From positions 1 through 47,293 of the forward strand of contig PWJC01000028.1 of assembly GCA_003560165.1 (NCBI GenBank): a stretch of 47,293 nt of DNA. The letters run 5' to 3'. This DNA is from Bacteroidales bacterium. Its GTDB lineage: Bacteria > Bacteroidota > Bacteroidia > Bacteroidales > UBA7960. The notes under the pieces were generated by a model. It was not told where the DNA came from and ran no database searches. It worked only from the letters and a program-made list of their open reading frames with translations. Below, one piece after another: positions 7,200 through 15,597 of this stretch. How positions within the stretch are numbered: position 1 is the stretch's first letter; every line of letters starts with the position of its first letter. A program made the translations under genes and the position numbers.

Positions 7200-9890
7200 A
7201 TGGGCGATAAAACCACCTTGGGCAAAACAACGAACGCAACAAGGCAGTCTGCTGAGGGTGAAAACCTCTATCATGGCGTGCTTGACAAACGCAGCCTGCC
7301 CGGAGAGTCACCGGATTCACCGTCAGGTACACAGGCCGGGGACAAAAAGCAGGAAAACCCCGGCCCCTTGCCTGCCAGGTTCGACTACGACAGCGTTCTG
7401 AAAAAATCCACTGCCTACTTTGGAGGAGACAGCCTGGCCGCCGGGGTATGGGCCAACAAGTACGCCCTCAAGGACTCCCAGGGAAATTTGTACGAACAAA
7501 CCCCCGACGACATGCACCGCCGTATTGCCAGGGAGATCCACCGCATTGAAACCAACTACCCCAATCCCCTTTCCGAAGAAACCATTTATCACTTGCTGAA
7601 AGATTTCAAATTCATTGTTCCCCAGGGAAGCCCCATGGCCGGTATCGGCAATCCTTTTCAGATCGGATCGCTTTCCAACTGCTTTGTGATCGGCAGTAAC
7701 GGCAGCGCCGATTCGTACGGTGGCATCATGAAGGTCGACGAGGAACAGGTACAACTCATGAAGCGCCGTGGCGGTGTGGGTCACGACCTCTCCCACATCA
7801 GGCCAAAAGGCAGCCCGGTCAAAAACTCCGCACTTACCTCCACAGGCCTGGTCCCCTTTATGGAGCGGTATTCCAATTCGACCCGTGAAGTCGCACAGGA
7901 CGGCAGAAGGGGCGCCCTGATGCTTACCGTATCGGTCAATCATCCTGATGCCGAAGGTTTCATCGATGCCAAACTGGAACAGGGCAAAGTGACCGGGGCC
8001 AACGTATCGGTCAAGATCACCGATGACTTCATGCGGGCTGTGGCCGAAGACAAAGACTTTTTACAGCACTACCCCATCGGCTCGTCCTCGCCCGGATACA
8101 CCAGACTGATCAGGGCAAGGGAGCTGTGGAATAAAATCGTCCACAATGCCTGGAAATCGGCCGAGCCCGGCATACTTTTCTGGGATACCATCATCAGGGA
8201 ATCCGTTCCCGACGCCTATGCCGACCGGGGCTTTACCACGGTATCGACCAACCCCTGCGGAGAGATCCCTCTATGTCCCTATGATAGCTGCCGGCTTCTG
8301 GCCATCAACCTGTTCAGTTATGTAGAGCATCCATTTACCGCCAAGGCCAGCTTCAACTTCGCCCGCTTCCGCGAGCATGTGGGCCATGCCCAGCGGATCA
8401 TGGACGACATCATCGACCTTGAACTCGAAAAAATTGACAACATACTGAATAAGATCACCACCGACCCCGAAGAAGAAGAACTCAAACGCACGGAATGGCA
8501 ACTATGGCAAAAGATCCGTGAAAAGTGCATTCAGGGGCGGCGCACCGGAATCGGGATCACGGCCGAAGGCGATATGCTGGCTTCCCTGGGATACCGCTAC
8601 GGGACCCGGGAAGCCACCGACTTTTCGATCAGGATTCACAAGACCATGGCCATAGAAGCCTACAGGGCATCGGCCAGGCTGGCTGCCGACAGGGGCGCTT
8701 TCCCGGTATACAGCACCGAAAAGGAAAAGAACAACCCCTTTATCCTCCGCCTGAAGGAAGCCGATCCGACGCTTTACGCAGACATGTGCAAGCACGGACG
8801 CAGGAACATCGCCCTGCTCACCGTTGCCCCCACCGGCAGTGTCTCCATACTCACCCAGACCACTTCCGGCATCGAGCCCGTTTTCATGGTGGCCTACAAG
8901 AGGAGGAAGAAGGTGAACCCCAACGATAAAAACGCAAGGGTCGACTTTGTTGACGAAGTAGGCGATCACTGGGAAGAGTACCATGTGTTTCACCATAAGT
9001 TTGTCGACTGGCTGAAGGTCAACGGATACGATATAGAGCAGGTGAAGCTGATGAAGGAAGACGAACTCAGCGACATCATCCGCAAGTCGCCCTATTACAA
9101 GGCCACGGCCAACGATGTGGACTGGGTGGCCAAGGTAAATATGCAGGGGGCTGTGCAAAAATGGGTCGACCACTCCATCAGTGTTACCGTGAATGTGCCC
9201 GGAGACACCCCCGAAGCACTTGTGGGACGGATCTACCAGACCGGATGGGAAAGCGGGTGCAAGGGCTTGACCGTTTATCGCGATGGCTCCCGCTCAGGGG
9301 TGCTGGTCAGGGAAAGCAAGAAGGGAGCGGAGGGGGAGTTCAGGGAGAATAATGCCCCCAAACGCCCGAAAGTGCTTGAATGCGAAGTGGTCCGGTTTAA
9401 CAACGATTCAGAAAAGTGGCTGGCGGTTGTCGGCCTGTTGCACGAACGGCCCTACGAGATATTCACCGGAAAGGCCGAGGGCTTTTATCTGCCCCCCTAT
9501 GTGCAAAAAGGCTGGGTCATCAAAAACCGGCTGACAGGTGGCGAAAAACGCTACGACTTCCAGTTTTTGGACAACGATGGCTACAAGGTGACCATCGAGG
9601 GGCTATCCCGATCCTTCCACAAAGAGTACTGGAATTACGCCAAGCTGATATCGGGGATATTGCGCCATGGCATGCCGCTGCCCTCGGTGGTGGACGTGGT
9701 AGAAGACCTGAGCCTGAACAGCGACAGGTTGCACACATGGAAAAACGGGCTGGTACGTGCCCTCAAGAAATTCATCCCCGACGGCACCAAGGCCGAAGGA
9801 CGCATCTGCAACAGCTGCCAGCAGGAAACGGTAATCTACCAGGAAGGGTGCCTCACATGCACTGCCTGCGGCGAAAGCAAATGCAACTGA
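7200..9890 (+). CDS. nrdJ: Adenosylcobalamin-dependent (class II) ribonucleotide reductase
   Basis: 896-residue class II reductase making deoxyribonucleotides with a B12-derived radical, independent of oxygen. Active-site elements are present: the first redox Cys in SNCFVIGS (C161), the NPCGEIP motif with the radical Cys and catalytic Glu (C353, E355), and the phosphate-binding APTGSVSILT loop. There is no recognisable N-terminal ATP cone; the first ~60 residues are low complexity. The C-terminus holds a Cys-rich element (CNSCQ, CLTCTACGESKC) typical of the redox/zinc tail. The start at 7200 is the first ATG in frame. I see no cobalamin riboswitch upstream. The gene is convergent with the AbgT-family gene. 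Confidence 0.93.
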   Translation: MGDKTTLGKTTNATRQSAEGENLYHGVLDKRSLPGESPDSPSGTQAGDKKQENPGPLPARFDYDSVLKKSTAYFGGDSLAAGVWANKYALKDSQGNLYEQTPDDMHRRIAREIHRIETNYPNPLSEETIYHLLKDFKFIVPQGSPMAGIGNPFQIGSLSNCFVIGSNGSADSYGGIMKVDEEQVQLMKRRGGVGHDLSHIRPKGSPVKNSALTSTGLVPFMERYSNSTREVAQDGRRGALMLTVSVNHPDAEGFIDAKLEQGKVTGANVSVKITDDFMRAVAEDKDFLQHYPIGSSSPGYTRLIRARELWNKIVHNAWKSAEPGILFWDTIIRESVPDAYADRGFTTVSTNPCGEIPLCPYDSCRLLAINLFSYVEHPFTAKASFNFARFREHVGHAQRIMDDIIDLELEKIDNILNKITTDPEEEELKRTEWQLWQKIREKCIQGRRTGIGITAEGDMLASLGYRYGTREATDFSIRIHKTMAIEAYRASARLAADRGAFPVYSTEKEKNNPFILRLKEADPTLYADMCKHGRRNIALLTVAPTGSVSILTQTTSGIEPVFMVAYKRRKKVNPNDKNARVDFVDEVGDHWEEYHVFHHKFVDWLKVNGYDIEQVKLMKEDELSDIIRKSPYYKATANDVDWVAKVNMQGAVQKWVDHSISVTVNVPGDTPEALVGRIYQTGWESGCKGLTVYRDGSRSGVLVRESKKGAEGEFRENNAPKRPKVLECEVVRFNNDSEKWLAVVGLLHERPYEIFTGKAEGFYLPPYVQKGWVIKNRLTGGEKRYDFQFLDNDGYKVTIEGLSRSFHKEYWNYAKLISGILRHGMPLPSVVDVVEDLSLNSDRLHTWKNGLVRALKKFIPDGTKAEGRICNSCQQETVIYQEGCLTCTACGESKCN

Positions 9891-9898
9891 TCCGCACG

Positions 9899-11485
9899 CT
9901 ATTGCAGGTAGATGTATTCGCCCACCCCTATCGGCAGGCCGAGTACGTACCAGACAAAAAGCAGCACCACCCACATCACAAACAGTATCACCGCGTAGGG
10001 TATCAGCAGTGAGACGATGGTGCCAATGCCGATGTTCTTGTTGTACTTATGTATCCATCCCAGCAATAGCGGGAAATACACATACAAGGGGGTGACGCAA
10101 TTGGTGATGGAATCGCCCACACGGTACATCAACTGCACAAAGGCCGGACTGTAATTCAACTGGGCCAGCATGGGAATGAAAATGGGAGCAAAAATGGCCC
10201 ATTTGGCAGATCCGCTGCCCAGAAAAATATTCAAAAAGGCCACCAGCACCATAAAGAGGATGAACAATATGGGGCCGGTCAGCCCGGTGGTTGTCAGAAA
10301 ATCCGCCCCGACGATGGCCAGGATGGTATCCAGGTTCGACCAGCTGAACAGATTAATGAACTGGGCCACGATCAGCATCAGCACAATATAGCCCGAGAGT
10401 TCTTTCATGCCATGTTCCATCTGCTTCAGGATGTCGTTGGGCTTTTTGATGGCACCGGTAGCTTTTCCGTAATAATAACCTGGGATGGCAAAGAAGAAGA
10501 AGAGTATGGGAATCAGCCCGCGCAGGAAGGGGGAGGGTACCAGGCCCCCGGTTTCCTGGTTGCGAAGCGGAGCACCTGCCGGGGCCACCAGCAGGATGAT
10601 CACCACCGAATAGATCAGCAAAGCCAGCCCGGCCCTCTTCAGGCCTTTCTTTTCCTCGGCCGAGAGGGTGCCTGAATGCACCTGGTGGTCAAATTCGCCC
10701 AGGAGTTCAAAACGGTTACACCGGGGTATGGTGTACCGCCTGGCGATGAATGCCCCCCCGAAGGCAAGCAGAAAGGTGGAGGCGATCATAAAATACCAGT
10801 TGGCCGTAGCGCTCACTTCCATGGCCGCGGGCATCTGCTGGGTGATTTCGGTACTGATACCGGCCAGCAGCACGTCGGTGCCTGCAATGAAGAAGTTGGC
10901 GGTAAAACCGGCCGTAGCTCCGGCGTAGCCGGCCACAAGCCCGGCTATGGGATTCAGTCCCATCTGGGTAAAGATCAGCGCGGCAATGGGGGGTACGATC
11001 ACAATGCCGGCATCGGAACCGATGTTGCCACATGCACCAATGATGAAGATCACTGGCAAAACAATTTTCCTGGGCACCGAAAAGGCCACGGTGCGCATGG
11101 CAACCGCAAGCAGGCCACTGCGTTCAGCAATGGACACACCCATGAGCATTACCAACACAAGACCAAAGGGCGCAAAATGGGCAAAATTGGTAACCACCTC
11201 TTCGAGAAAGCGCCTCAGGCCTTCTCCCGATATGAGGTTTTCTGCTTCCACCAGGCTGCCGTCGTCGGGATGAATGGCACTGACCCCCAAAAAGGAGGTA
11301 ATGCCGCTGAGAATGACGATCAAAATACATATCCACAAAAATATCCAGAAGGGATGGGGGAGTTTGTTGCCCATTATTTCGACCCAACGAAGAAAGCCCT
11401 TGGATTCGTTTTCCGGAACGGAATTGCTTTGCCCGCCTCCGCCGCTTTTTTCCCGACCCGGTGTCTGTTGTTTTTCTTCAGCCAT
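9899..11485 (-). CDS. AbgT-family transporter
   Basis: 528-residue multi-pass inner-membrane protein of the AbgT family (p-aminobenzoyl-glutamate uptake in E. coli; some members export sulfonamides). After a polar Gly/Ser/Glu-rich N-terminus come hydrophobic helices from about residue 40 on. Re-entrant-loop signatures are visible: GNIGSDAGIVIVPPIAALIF and GATAGFTANFFIAGTD in the first half, and GSGSAKWAIFAPIFIPML plus DSITNCVTPLYVYFPLLL in the second. I use the ATG at 11483-11485; an alternative TTG lies six codons upstream. Substrate cannot be told from sequence. It is monocistronic with its own promoter. Confidence 0.88.
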   Translation of the reverse strand: MAEEKQQTPGREKSGGGGQSNSVPENESKGFLRWVEIMGNKLPHPFWIFLWICILIVILSGITSFLGVSAIHPDDGSLVEAENLISGEGLRRFLEEVVTNFAHFAPFGLVLVMLMGVSIAERSGLLAVAMRTVAFSVPRKIVLPVIFIIGACGNIGSDAGIVIVPPIAALIFTQMGLNPIAGLVAGYAGATAGFTANFFIAGTDVLLAGISTEITQQMPAAMEVSATANWYFMIASTFLLAFGGAFIARRYTIPRCNRFELLGEFDHQVHSGTLSAEEKKGLKRAGLALLIYSVVIILLVAPAGAPLRNQETGGLVPSPFLRGLIPILFFFFAIPGYYYGKATGAIKKPNDILKQMEHGMKELSGYIVLMLIVAQFINLFSWSNLDTILAIVGADFLTTTGLTGPILFILFMVLVAFLNIFLGSGSAKWAIFAPIFIPMLAQLNYSPAFVQLMYRVGDSITNCVTPLYVYFPLLLGWIHKYNKNIGIGTIVSLLIPYAVILFVMWVVLLFVWYVLGLPIGVGEYIYLQ

Positions 11486-11574
11486 ACTGATGCTTGATTG
11501 CAAAGAAGTGAATAATTGATTTGTTTAGAAAGATTCTAAGTAAACAAGCCTGCTCCAGGCTGTTACACAGATGG

Positions 11575-11603
11575 CAAAAATACAATTTTCGCTGTATCTG
11601 CAA
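11575..11603 (-). promoter_or_regulatory. Candidate promoter for the AbgT-family gene
   Basis: On the minus strand TTG (11603-11601) and TATTTTTG (11582-11575, a perfect TAnnTTTG) are 18 bases apart, giving a start near 11569 and an 80-base leader. Confidence 0.5.
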
Positions 11604-11633
11604 CAGGAATGCCATTATTTGTTGAATCGGGAG

Positions 11634-11666
11634 AGAAAAAAATCCGGCGCCTGACGGCGCCGGATT
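11634..11666 (-). terminator. Intrinsic terminator after the EF-G2 gene
   Basis: An 11-bp GC-rich stem (11641-11651 against 11656-11666) with a 4-base loop; on the minus strand it is followed by a T-run (A-run on the plus strand at 11636-11642). It lies 28 bases past the EF-G2 stop codon. Confidence 0.88.
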
Positions 11667-11693
11667 AAGGGGTGGTTTCGGAAATTGGCAGGG

Positions 11694-13829
11694 CTATTCT
11701 TCCTCTTTTTGCTCTTCTTCGTATGCTTTCAGCAATTGTTCCTGGACGTCTGCCGGGACCTGCTGGTATTCGGCAAATTTCATTCCGTAGGTGGCCCGCC
11801 CGCTGGTAAGCGAACTCAAACTGGTCGAATAGCGGTTCAATTCCGCCAGGGGCACCTTGGCCTTGATGCGTTGATAGTTGCCTTCGCTTTCCATGCCCAT
11901 GATCAGGGCACGGCGGCCCTGGAGGTCGGTCATTACATCGCCCATCTTTTCTTCGGGCACCATCACCTCCACGTCATAGATCGGCTCCATGATCTTCGGG
12001 CCCGCATTCCTGAAGGCCTCCCTGAAGGCATGCCGCCCGGCCAGTTTAAAAGAGATCTCGTTGGAGTCGACCGGGTGCATTTTCCCATCGTACACATTCA
12101 CGACAATATCCCGGGCATAGGAGCCTGTCAGGGGCCCTTCCTCCATCTTTTCCATGATCCCTTTCAGGATGGCGGGCATAAACCGGGCATCAATGGAACC
12201 GCCCACGATGCAATTGTTAAAAATAAGTTTTCCTCCCCAACTGAGTTCGTGTACATCCTGCTTTCTGACCGGAAACTCTTTCTGGTCAGGTTTGCCTTCC
12301 TCATAAGGTTCGATCATCATATAGACCTCGCCAAACTGCCCGGCGCCTCCCGATTGTTTCTTGTGACGGTAACTGGATTTGGCAGTTTTGGTAATGGTTT
12401 CGCGATAGGGGATCTTCGGGGGGTAGAACTCTACTTCTACCTTGTGCAGATGCTCCAGCATCCATTTGGCCACATTCAGGTGCATTTCGCCCTGTCCCGA
12501 CAGAATCATCTGCTTGAGTTCCTTGGATTGCTCAAACAGCAGGGTGGGATCGATGTTGTTCATTTCCCTCAGGATGCTGCCCAGCTTTTCATCATCACCA
12601 GAATTTTTGGCCTTCACCGCCATACGGTATTTTGGCTCGGGGAATCCGATGGGGGCAACCCTGGTCTCCTGGTTTTTGGTACCGGTCAGGGTATTGTTCG
12701 TATTGGTATCTTTGAGTTTGATAGTTGCGGCAATATCGCCGGGCATCACTTTTTCGACCTTATTCCTGTTTTTCCCGGCCACCACAAACAACTGGGAAAG
12801 CCTTTCCTTAGACCCGGTCTCTGAATTGAGCAAGTCGGCCGATTCGGCGATGTGCCCCTCAAAAACCTTAAAAAACGATATCTCACCAAGGTGGGGCTCG
12901 ACAGAAGTCTTGAACACAAAAACAAGGGGGTCTTTGCTGTCAACAGCCTCCAGGGTATTTCCCTTCATGTCGGTGGTGGGAGTGACTTCGGCCGGTGAGG
13001 GAAGGTTTTCATTCACAAACTCCATGAAACGTTCCACACCCTGGCTGTGCTTGGCAGAGCAGCACAAGATGGGGAACATGGTGCGAGTTGCGATCCCCTG
13101 TTTGATGCCCCTGGCCAATTCCTCCCCAGTGAGGGTTCCGTTCTCGAAAAAAGCCTCCATCAGCGACTCCTCGCTTTCTGCAGCAGCCTCTATGATAGCA
13201 TTCCTGTACTGCCCGGCCTTGTCCTTTTCTTCGGCGGGAATCTCCAGCACCTCGGCTTTTCCGCCTCCGACAGGGAACTTAAGCATTTTCATTTTCAGCA
13301 CATCCACCACCGAATCGAAACCCTGGCCCGGATTCATAGGATATTGCGCAATAATGGCCCTGTCGCCGAACTGGGTATTCAGTTGTCTGACAGATTCATC
13401 AAAATTCGCCTTTTCGTGCTCCAGTTGGTTAACCAGGAATACAGCAGGCTTTTCGAGGCCATTGATATGGCGCCAGGTAATTTCTGTACCCACTTCCACC
13501 CCGCTTTGCGCATTGATCACCATCACGGCCGTGTCGACCACTTTCAGTGCAGCGATCACTTCGCCGATAAAGTCGTCGAAACCGGGTGCATCGATAATGT
13601 TGATCTTCTTGCCGGCGTACTCCGAATAGAGCACCGTCGAGAACACCGATGCCTGCCGGTCAAGCTCTATCTCTCGGTAATCGGACACAGTGTTCTTGTC
13701 GTCTACCGACCCCTTCCTGTTAATCACATCCCCCTCAAACAACATGGCCTCGGCCAGGGTGGTTTTCCCGGATTTGGCTCCGCCAACAAGGACAATGTTT
13801 TTCAGTTCGTTTGTCTGATATACTTTCAT
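11694..13829 (-). CDS. EF-G paralogue (EF-G2 type) with degenerate GTPase site
   Basis: 711-residue elongation-factor-G-like protein with the full five-domain length. The P-loop GGAKSGKTT (residues 16-24) is intact. The G3 motif reads DAPGFDDF: the catalytic His of the canonical DTPGH is Phe (F84). G4 is NQLE instead of NKxD, and the switch-I RGIT element is absent. It closely resembles, from memory, the Bacteroides EF-G2 paralogue reported to support translation without GTP hydrolysis and to matter during nutrient limitation. Domains II-V follow in normal order. It is therefore probably not the housekeeping EF-G. Candidate promoter at 13963-13994 and terminator at 11634-11666 make it monocistronic. 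Confidence 0.88.
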   Translation of the reverse strand: MKVYQTNELKNIVLVGGAKSGKTTLAEAMLFEGDVINRKGSVDDKNTVSDYREIELDRQASVFSTVLYSEYAGKKINIIDAPGFDDFIGEVIAALKVVDTAVMVINAQSGVEVGTEITWRHINGLEKPAVFLVNQLEHEKANFDESVRQLNTQFGDRAIIAQYPMNPGQGFDSVVDVLKMKMLKFPVGGGKAEVLEIPAEEKDKAGQYRNAIIEAAAESEESLMEAFFENGTLTGEELARGIKQGIATRTMFPILCCSAKHSQGVERFMEFVNENLPSPAEVTPTTDMKGNTLEAVDSKDPLVFVFKTSVEPHLGEISFFKVFEGHIAESADLLNSETGSKERLSQLFVVAGKNRNKVEKVMPGDIAATIKLKDTNTNNTLTGTKNQETRVAPIGFPEPKYRMAVKAKNSGDDEKLGSILREMNNIDPTLLFEQSKELKQMILSGQGEMHLNVAKWMLEHLHKVEVEFYPPKIPYRETITKTAKSSYRHKKQSGGAGQFGEVYMMIEPYEEGKPDQKEFPVRKQDVHELSWGGKLIFNNCIVGGSIDARFMPAILKGIMEKMEEGPLTGSYARDIVVNVYDGKMHPVDSNEISFKLAGRHAFREAFRNAGPKIMEPIYDVEVMVPEEKMGDVMTDLQGRRALIMGMESEGNYQRIKAKVPLAELNRYSTSLSSLTSGRATYGMKFAEYQQVPADVQEQLLKAYEEEQKEEE

Positions 13830-13962
13830 AGCGATTAGATATGGTTAAAAGTGGATAATTCCGCCCCGGGGGCCCGGCACCTGCCCCACCAGTATCAATT
13901 GGCTGTTTTTCATGTGCTTAAGGCCACACCAGGCGACGGGTAAGACCCGGGTAAAAAGTGGC

Positions 13963-13994
13963 TAAAGTTAACAAAAAAGCCAGACGCTTCCCAA
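13963..13994 (-). promoter_or_regulatory. Candidate promoter for the EF-G2 gene
   Basis: On the minus strand TTG (13994-13992) and TAACTTTA (13970-13963, 7 of 8 to TAnnTTTG) are separated by 21 bases. The start near 13957 leaves a leader of about 125 bases before the ATG at 13829, in which I see no clear structure. Confidence 0.4.
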
Positions 13995-14023
13995 AAAAAA
14001 CACAAATAAAGGGCTCTTGCACC

Positions 14024-14938
14024 CTACACCCTAAAGGAAACAAGTTTTACGAATTCCAGCAGGCGTTCCCTGATGTCATCCTGGCTAAGATTCAATAAGC
14101 GTTCAGTCCCGAATTTCTCAACAGCAAAACTCGCCAGGGCCGATCCATAGATCAACCCATTCTTCATGCTGTCGAAAGAGGTATTGCCTTCCCTTGCCAG
14201 ATAACCCATAAACCCGCCTGCAAAGGCATCTCCGGCACCCGTTGGGTCGTGCACCAGTTCCAGGGGCATGGCCGGGGCAGCGAACATCTGCCCTTCATGG
14301 AACAGCAAAGCCCCGTATTCGCCCCGTTTGATGATCAGGGTGGAGGGGCCCATGGCCAGGATCTTCCGGGTAGCCTTTACCAGGGAATATTCTCCCGAGA
14401 GCTGCCTGGCTTCCTCTTCATTGACGGCCAGTATATCCACCATCGAGATCACTTCCAGCAGGTCGTCCATTGCCGTGTCCATCCAAAAATTCATGGTATC
14501 CATACAGATCAGCTCCGGACGGGGCTCCATTTGTTCAACCACCCGCTTCTGGAGGCAGGGGGTAAGGTTCCCCAGCATCAGAAAACGGCTCTTTTTAAAG
14601 GCTTGCGGAAGTACGGGGTCGAAACCGGCCAGCACATTGAGCTCGGTGCACAAGGTGTCGCGGACGTTCATATTGGTATGGTACCGGCCCGACCAGAAAA
14701 ACGTCTTGCATCCGGCTTCCACACGTATGCCACTGGTGTCGATCTTGCGATCTGACAATAGCCTGGTGTATTCTTCCGGAAAGTCGCCCCCGACTACCGA
14801 TACCAGGCGCACCTCATCGGTGAGCAGGCTGGCGGCCAGGCCGATGTAGGTGGCTGCACCCCCGAGTATTTTTCCCGATTTGCCCCATGGGGTTTCAATT
14901 TCATCAAAAGCTACGGTGCCAACAACCAATAAACTCAT
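14024..14938 (-). CDS. PfkB-family carbohydrate kinase
   Basis: 304-residue ribokinase/PfkB-family sugar kinase. The N-terminal substrate region (GGAATYIGLAASLL) and the C-terminal anion-hole/catalytic motif DPTGAGDAFAGGFMGY with the catalytic Asp are both present. The start is at MSLLVVGTVAFDEIETPWG; an ORF extension upstream overlaps the flavodoxin-like gene and is discarded. The sugar substrate is not evident. It is the last gene of the five-gene minus-strand operon that begins with the glycogen-synthase-like gene, 13 bases after the flavodoxin-like gene. Confidence 0.88.
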   Translation of the reverse strand: MSLLVVGTVAFDEIETPWGKSGKILGGAATYIGLAASLLTDEVRLVSVVGGDFPEEYTRLLSDRKIDTSGIRVEAGCKTFFWSGRYHTNMNVRDTLCTELNVLAGFDPVLPQAFKKSRFLMLGNLTPCLQKRVVEQMEPRPELICMDTMNFWMDTAMDDLLEVISMVDILAVNEEEARQLSGEYSLVKATRKILAMGPSTLIIKRGEYGALLFHEGQMFAAPAMPLELVHDPTGAGDAFAGGFMGYLAREGNTSFDSMKNGLIYGSALASFAVEKFGTERLLNLSQDDIRERLLEFVKLVSFRV

Positions 14939-14951
14939 TACCCAGCATTTT

Positions 14952-15578
14952 TTAATCCTTCGGGCCGGATTCCCGGTCAGGCCGCTCAATGTATTCCCGG
15001 TTCAGTTTCAGTGCCGTTTCGGCCACGCGCTGACCCAGCGACTTCCCTTTCTCAAGGAAATGCGGGTGTATGGGCGCTTCGGCAGGGAACACCTCTTCCC
15101 CCCGGATGGCGGAGGCACCAAAGGGCATGGTCCAGTCGGGTCCTCCGATCACAATCATGCCGAATATCAGCATGGACTGCAAAATATTCATCTGGGTGAT
15201 CTCCTCACCTGCCGAGAGCCCGCCGGCTGTGACAAAAGCTGCTCCCAGCTTATCTTTCAGGGGTTCTCCCTCAAATGGCCACGACGCGATGAAGGCCGAA
15301 ACGCCGGGGGCGACATTGGCATTGTACACCGGGCTGCCAACAACAATGGCATCTGCATCCATCAGATCAAGTGCAGTGGTTTCACCGACCTCCTTCAATA
15401 CCACCCTCACACCGATCACCCGCAGTGCCCCCTCCTGCACGGCTTCGGCCATCAGCCTGGTATTCCCGGTCTGGCTGTAATAGGTTACCAGTATGAGAGG
15501 TTCGGAAGCCCGGGCGGGCAGTCCGCCAGGCGAAAAGAGAAAAACCAGCAACAGCAATAATTGAATTCTCTGCATCAC
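14952..15578 (-). CDS. Flavodoxin-family protein with signal peptide
   Basis: 208-residue flavodoxin/NAD(P)H:quinone-reductase-like protein. The FMN phosphate loop is clear: YYSQTGNTRLMAEAV near residues 33-47, and later segments (VVGSPVYNANVAPGVSAFI, FVTAGG) fit the flavodoxin fold. The first ~25 residues (MMQRIQLLLLLVFLFSPGG then ARAS) look like a Sec signal peptide cleaved after ARA-S, implying an extracytoplasmic location, which is unusual for an FMN flavodoxin. It sits between glmS and the PfkB kinase with gaps of 19 and 13 bases. Electron partner and substrate are unknown. Confidence 0.82.
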   Translation of the reverse strand: MMQRIQLLLLLVFLFSPGGLPARASEPLILVTYYSQTGNTRLMAEAVQEGALRVIGVRVVLKEVGETTALDLMDADAIVVGSPVYNANVAPGVSAFIASWPFEGEPLKDKLGAAFVTAGGLSAGEEITQMNILQSMLIFGMIVIGGPDWTMPFGASAIRGEEVFPAEAPIHPHFLEKGKSLGQRVAETALKLNREYIERPDRESGPKD

Positions 15579-15597
15579 GATTCTGGATTGGATTTAC

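Noticed and set aside
7045-7401. ORF of 118 codons overlapping the start of nrdJ
   Set aside because: It covers the terminator-like region and the nrdJ start out of frame and has no family resemblance.
13995-14023. Terminator after the PfkB kinase gene on the minus strand
   Set aside because: Only a weak AGGG/CCCT pairing with an 8-base loop is present; too little to call.
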